From positions 1 to 28,296 of the forward strand of contig JABHNP010000340.1 of NCBI GenBank assembly GCA_018694455.1: DNA of 28,296 nt, given 5' to 3'. Within the stretch, counting starts at the first letter, position 1. Every line of letters starts with the position of its first letter. Under the pieces are notes generated by a model that had not been told where the DNA came from, did not search any database, and worked only from the letters and a program-made list of their open reading frames with translations. Below, in pieces: positions 25,546 to 28,296 of the stretch. The position numbers were made by a program, and so were the translations under genes. Source of the DNA: Planctomycetaceae bacterium. Its GTDB lineage: Bacteria > Planctomycetota > Planctomycetia > Pirellulales > UBA1268.

Positions 25546-25561
25546 CTTGCCCTAGGGCAAG
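25546..25561 (-). promoter_or_regulatory. 16-bp palindrome abutting the frr Shine-Dalgarno
   Basis: CTTGCCCTAGGGCAAG at 25546-25561 is a perfect palindrome. In the transcript it can form a six-pair stem (CTTGCC/GGCAAG) with a CTAG tetraloop. Its 3' arm ends in AAG, the first bases of the AAGGAGG ribosome-binding site of frr, so folding could affect ribosome access. Confidence 0.55.
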
Positions 25562-25631
25562 ATTGCGTACTGAGTTTATTCACACGATGTTAAGATTGTC
25601 ACTCACTCGCCAACGAAGAGCAAGTATGTCG

Positions 25632-26375
25632 TCAACCTGAAGCAGTCTCCGTATGGCTGCTCACAAGCGTGCCACACTTTTCACCGGCAACGGCTCGTTC
25701 AATATTGCCATCTTTACGGTAATTAAACACAAGTATGGGCATGTTGTGTTCCATACATTGGGATATTGCTGTTGCGTCCATCACTCTTAGATTCTGTTCT
25801 CGAACCTGTTGAAAACTGAGGTCACGGTAGAGCACGGCATGGGGATTTTTTTCAGGATCATCTGAATAAACTCCGTCAACACGCGTCGCCTTCATCAGGA
25901 TATCCGCTTCGAGTTCAAGCGCACGCTGAGCTGCTGCTGTGTCAGTTGTTACAAAGGGACTCCCCGTTCCAGCAGCAAGGATAACGATGATTCCTTTGTC
26001 GAGATGGTGGCGTGCTCTTCGTCGAATGTATGGCTCTGCAACACCATCCATGCGAATGGCAGTCATTAATCGCGTTTCAACACCGAGACTCTCTATTGCG
26101 TCCTGTAAGGCCAACCCATTGATTACGGTCGCCAACATGCCCATGTAGTGAGCGGTTGCTTCTTGAACGCCACTATTTCCTGCCGTGAAAGAGGCACCAC
26201 GAAGAATGTTACCGCCACCAATGACAACAGCTAACTGTGTTCCACGGGCAGCTGCCTGTACCGTTTGATTAGCAATGTGAAGAACTTCTTCCATTGCAAT
26301 ACCACGTTCTCCGGCATGAGAAAAACTTTCTCCAGAAAGCTTCAAGAGCACCCGGCGGTAAGGATCTGATGACAT
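25632..26375 (-). CDS. pyrH: UMP kinase
   Basis: UMP kinase (247 residues) phosphorylates UMP to UDP in pyrimidine nucleotide synthesis. It belongs to the amino acid kinase superfamily. Visible motifs are LLKLSGESF near the N-terminus, the glycine loop VVIGGGNILRG, ADYMGMLAT-like AHYMGMLATVINGLALQD, the FVTTDTAAAQRALELEADILMKAT segment with GVYSDDPEKNPHA (uridylate kinase signature), and MDATAISQC. The ATG at 26375 has no obvious Shine-Dalgarno, so translation may rely on coupling or an unstructured leader. It lies 90 bases after tsf and 97 before frr, the usual bacterial order. Confidence 0.97.
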   Translation of the reverse strand: MSSDPYRRVLLKLSGESFSHAGERGIAMEEVLHIANQTVQAAARGTQLAVVIGGGNILRGASFTAGNSGVQEATAHYMGMLATVINGLALQDAIESLGVETRLMTAIRMDGVAEPYIRRRARHHLDKGIIVILAAGTGSPFVTTDTAAAQRALELEADILMKATRVDGVYSDDPEKNPHAVLYRDLSFQQVREQNLRVMDATAISQCMEHNMPILVFNYRKDGNIERAVAGEKCGTLVSSHTETASG

Positions 26376-26423
26376 AAAATATAGTTTACTATGAGTGGCT
26401 ACGTGGAATAAAAGGACAAGTGG

Positions 26424-26451
26424 AGTAGATCGGCAACGAAGCTGACCTACT
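26424..26451 (-). repeat. Hairpin in the tsf-pyrH gap
   Basis: In the transcript AGTAGGTC (26451-26444) can pair with GATCTACT (26431-26424) over a 12-base loop, eight pairs including one G-U. No T-run follows. It could slow transcript decay or be chance. Confidence 0.35.
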
Positions 26452-26465
26452 GCCTGTTAAAATCA

Positions 26466-27314
26466 TTAATCTCCACTGCCAATTTTCCAATGTTCCATAC
26501 GTTTGACCTTAAGCCCAGCACTTTTTACAAGTTTTCCCACGCTTTGTTTGTCATCTTTGACAAACGGTTGCTCAAGCAATACACACTGGCTGAAGAAATT
26601 TCGAAGTCGGCCCTCGATCATTTTCTGAATGATATTGTCGGGCTTTCCTTCCTGCCTTGCGGCTTCCGTGAGGATTTCACGTTCTTTATCAACAACTGTT
26701 TGATCAAGATCTTCTTTAACAATTGCCTGAGGTGAAAGGGCAACAATATGCATAGCAACGTCTTTTGCAACTTCTGCAGCGGTTGATCCTGTGGTTTCAC
26801 CGGAGATCTCAACAAGAGCAGCCTTCGATCCGTCATGATGGGCATATCCACCGCACGGCGCATCAATTCGGCAGATACGGGAGAGTTCGAAAACTTCACG
26901 CATGCGGTTGAATAGATCGTCCTTAAGTTCTCTAAGAGTCTTATCTGGATGTGCCTGACTTTTCTGATCGAGGAGTTCTTCTGGAGACGCAGCACCAGGG
27001 CCTAGGGCAAGTGTTTTCGCAATGTCATTTACAAAATCTTTGAAGCCAGGGCTGCCTGCCACTGGAGCACTCTCGCACTTGAGTTCGATGAGCGCCCCGA
27101 CACCTTTTTCGAGGTCTGTATAAATGGCTAGCCGGCCCATTGAAGTTTCACGATCGGCTCGCATAGCTTGTGTTTTAACACCTTGCTTGCGCAGCCAGTC
27201 AACAGCCTGTTCCGTATCACCGCCGCACTCGGTCAGCGCTTTTTTACACTCCATCATCGGTAGACCAGTTTTTTCCCGCAGTGCCATTACCGCGGCGGCT
27301 GTTATTGCTGCCAT
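26466..27314 (-). CDS. tsf: Elongation factor Ts
   Basis: EF-Ts (282 residues) is the guanine nucleotide exchange factor for EF-Tu. The N-terminal UBA-like domain is clear: LREKTGLPMMECKKALTECG followed by GDTEQAVDWLRKQG. The next part contains SMGRLAIYTD and LIELKCESAPVAGSPGF, matching the family's core (usually ...NCETDFVA), though the TDFV tetrad that contacts EF-Tu is changed here to SAPV. The C-terminal part ends with LLEQPFVKDDKQSVGKLVK, also typical. The ATG at 27314 has GAGGA with a 9-base spacer, fixing the start. It follows rpsB in the standard order with an unusually structured 148-base gap. The changed EF-Tu contact residues deserve note but may be normal in planctomycetes. Confidence 0.97.
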   Translation of the reverse strand: MAAITAAAVMALREKTGLPMMECKKALTECGGDTEQAVDWLRKQGVKTQAMRADRETSMGRLAIYTDLEKGVGALIELKCESAPVAGSPGFKDFVNDIAKTLALGPGAASPEELLDQKSQAHPDKTLRELKDDLFNRMREVFELSRICRIDAPCGGYAHHDGSKAALVEISGETTGSTAAEVAKDVAMHIVALSPQAIVKEDLDQTVVDKEREILTEAARQEGKPDNIIQKMIEGRLRNFFSQCVLLEQPFVKDDKQSVGKLVKSAGLKVKRMEHWKIGSGD

Positions 27315-27379
27315 TATTTTATGTCCTCATGTCATGTCAGGGTTTGTGATGAAAAGCAAAGATGAGTTGACGATTCGAA

Positions 27380-27447
27380 TGTACGGTGCGATGTTTGGGA
27401 TCAAATCGCATAGCGTTATACGCAGCCGCAAAGCAGAACACCGTACA
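27380..27447 (-). ncRNA. Structured element in the rpsB-tsf gap (possible three-way junction)
   Basis: TGTACGGTG and CACCGTACA form a perfect nine-pair outer stem over 68 bases (27380-27388 with 27439-27447). Inside it two smaller hairpins can form: GCGT-TAT-ACGC, and GCGAT/ATCGC at 27388-27392 with 27405-27409, which shares one base with the outer stem. No T-run follows on the transcript strand, so it is not a simple terminator. It could be a regulatory or processing site that sets the S2:EF-Ts ratio. Confidence 0.5.
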
Positions 27448-27462
27448 GTCAATTGGTAGGAG

Positions 27463-28254
27463 TTATGTTTTTGCGGAAGGTGGTGCAACATTGCCACGTG
27501 CTTTTGGTGCAGCCTTTGCAGGTTTTGCGTCACGAGTAGCACCCTCATCCTTTGACTGATTCTTCTCAGCAACATCTGCTTTACCTTCAAGAATGGCGTC
27601 AGCAAGGCGAGAGGCAACAAGTTCGATTGAACGGATCGAGTCATCGTTTCCAGGGATTGGAAGATCAACTACGTCTGGATCACAATCGGTATCGATGAGA
27701 GCTACTGTGGTAATCCCCATTTTACGTGCTTCGTTAATTGCATTTTTTTCTTTTTTTGGATCAAAAATGACGAGGCATTCCGGCAGTCTGGAGAGCGTGC
27801 GAATGCCCCCAAGATTACGAAGCATTTTTCGGTGCTCTCGTCGCAAAGAAGATTGCATCTTTTTTGAATATTTGTGGAAGGCATCGGATGGGAGCAGCTC
27901 CTCAAGCTCTTCGAGGCGAGCCAGTCGGTTTCGAATGGTGCGAAAGTTCGTCAGCGTACCACCAAGCCAACGATCGCTGACATAAGGCATTCCACAGCGA
28001 TTGGCTTCACGTGCGATTGCTTCTTGTCCCTGACGCTTGGTCCCGACAAACAGAATGAGACTTCCTGTCGAGGCAACCTGTTTAAGATATTTTTTACCAC
28101 GGAGAAGACCGCGAATCGTTTCGCGGACATCGATAATGTGAATAAGATTTTTGCGGCCGAAAATATAAGGCCGCATTTTTGGGTTCCAACGACTTGATCG
28201 ATGACCAAAATGTACACCAGCTTCAATGAGTTCCTGAGCAAGGACATTAGACAC
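27463..28254 (-). CDS. rpsB: 30S ribosomal protein S2 with charged C-terminal tail
   Basis: Ribosomal protein S2 (263 residues) is part of the small subunit. The N-terminus is conserved: LIEAGVHFGHRSSRWNPKM and YIFGRKNLIHIIDVRETIR. The middle has GTKRQGQEAI, DRWLGGTLTNFRTI, PECLVIFDPKKEKNAI, and a late IPGNDDSIRSIELV, all standard S2 segments. About 35 residues beyond the usual end form a Lys/Ala/Pro-rich tail (EGATRDAKPAKAAPKARG). The start is GTG at 28254, chosen because the following MSNVLAQELIEAGVHFGH aligns with other S2 proteins; its ribosome-binding site is weak, and only 42 bases of upstream sequence are in the window, so the cluster promoter is not visible. Confidence 0.97.
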   Translation of the reverse strand: MSNVLAQELIEAGVHFGHRSSRWNPKMRPYIFGRKNLIHIIDVRETIRGLLRGKKYLKQVASTGSLILFVGTKRQGQEAIAREANRCGMPYVSDRWLGGTLTNFRTIRNRLARLEELEELLPSDAFHKYSKKMQSSLRREHRKMLRNLGGIRTLSRLPECLVIFDPKKEKNAINEARKMGITTVALIDTDCDPDVVDLPIPGNDDSIRSIELVASRLADAILEGKADVAEKNQSKDEGATRDAKPAKAAPKARGNVAPPSAKT

Positions 28255-28296
28255 GGTAAATTTGCACTTTCTGTAGGTAACTAAGAAATCCGTGTG

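Noticed and set aside
1..28296. tRNA, rRNA, CRISPR array, insertion sequence or prophage
   Set aside because: No cloverleaf, rRNA-like stretch, regularly spaced repeat, transposase motif or phage gene was recognised on either strand.

Overview
The window looks like the chromosome of a planctomycete, probably Pirellulales-like. The main evidence is the PSCyt1/DUF1549/DUF1553 cytochrome gene followed by a Tat-exported DUF1501 gene, together with a secreted arylsulfatase and a secreted sialidase-fold (Asp-box) protein. The species cannot be named from sequence reading alone. Base composition looks moderate and fairly even. Nothing seen indicates a plasmid, phage, insertion sequence, CRISPR array, rRNA or tRNA.

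Left part (1-7150). A LarA-like (DUF2088) gene runs off the left edge on the minus strand. It is followed by a small secreted protein with ten cysteines (plus strand) and a secreted Asp-box protein (minus). Next comes a decayed SLC13/DASS-type anion transporter, and then pyruvate phosphate dikinase (minus) carrying an unusual lysine/alanine-rich N-terminal tail. This part holds several non-coding or decayed stretches.

Middle part (7150-16866). The plus-strand pair PSCyt1-DUF1549-DUF1553 and DUF1501 is the standard planctomycete pair. Convergent to it is an overlapping minus-strand pair of membrane proteins: an HTTM-like protein and an acyltransferase-3 enzyme with ankyrin repeats inserted between its transmembrane helices. 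A secreted sulfatase follows.

Right part (16984-28254). One long minus-strand run begins with the conserved rpsB-tsf-pyrH-frr translation cluster. It continues into three consecutive ATPase/permease ABC modules whose genes overlap or lie within a few bases of each other. The last permease is a giant 1103-residue reading frame joining a NatB-like ABC-2 permease, a CPBP intramembrane protease and a glutamate-receptor-like, ligand-gated channel domain. A GTG with its own ribosome-binding site and signal peptide sits exactly at the junction, so one frame may give two products. The rpsB-tsf gap holds a strong nested inverted-repeat structure, and a hairpin overlaps the frr Shine-Dalgarno.

The strongest candidates for something undescribed are the permease-protease-channel fusion, the ankyrin-in-acyltransferase insertion with its HTTM-like partner, and the ten-cysteine secreted protein.
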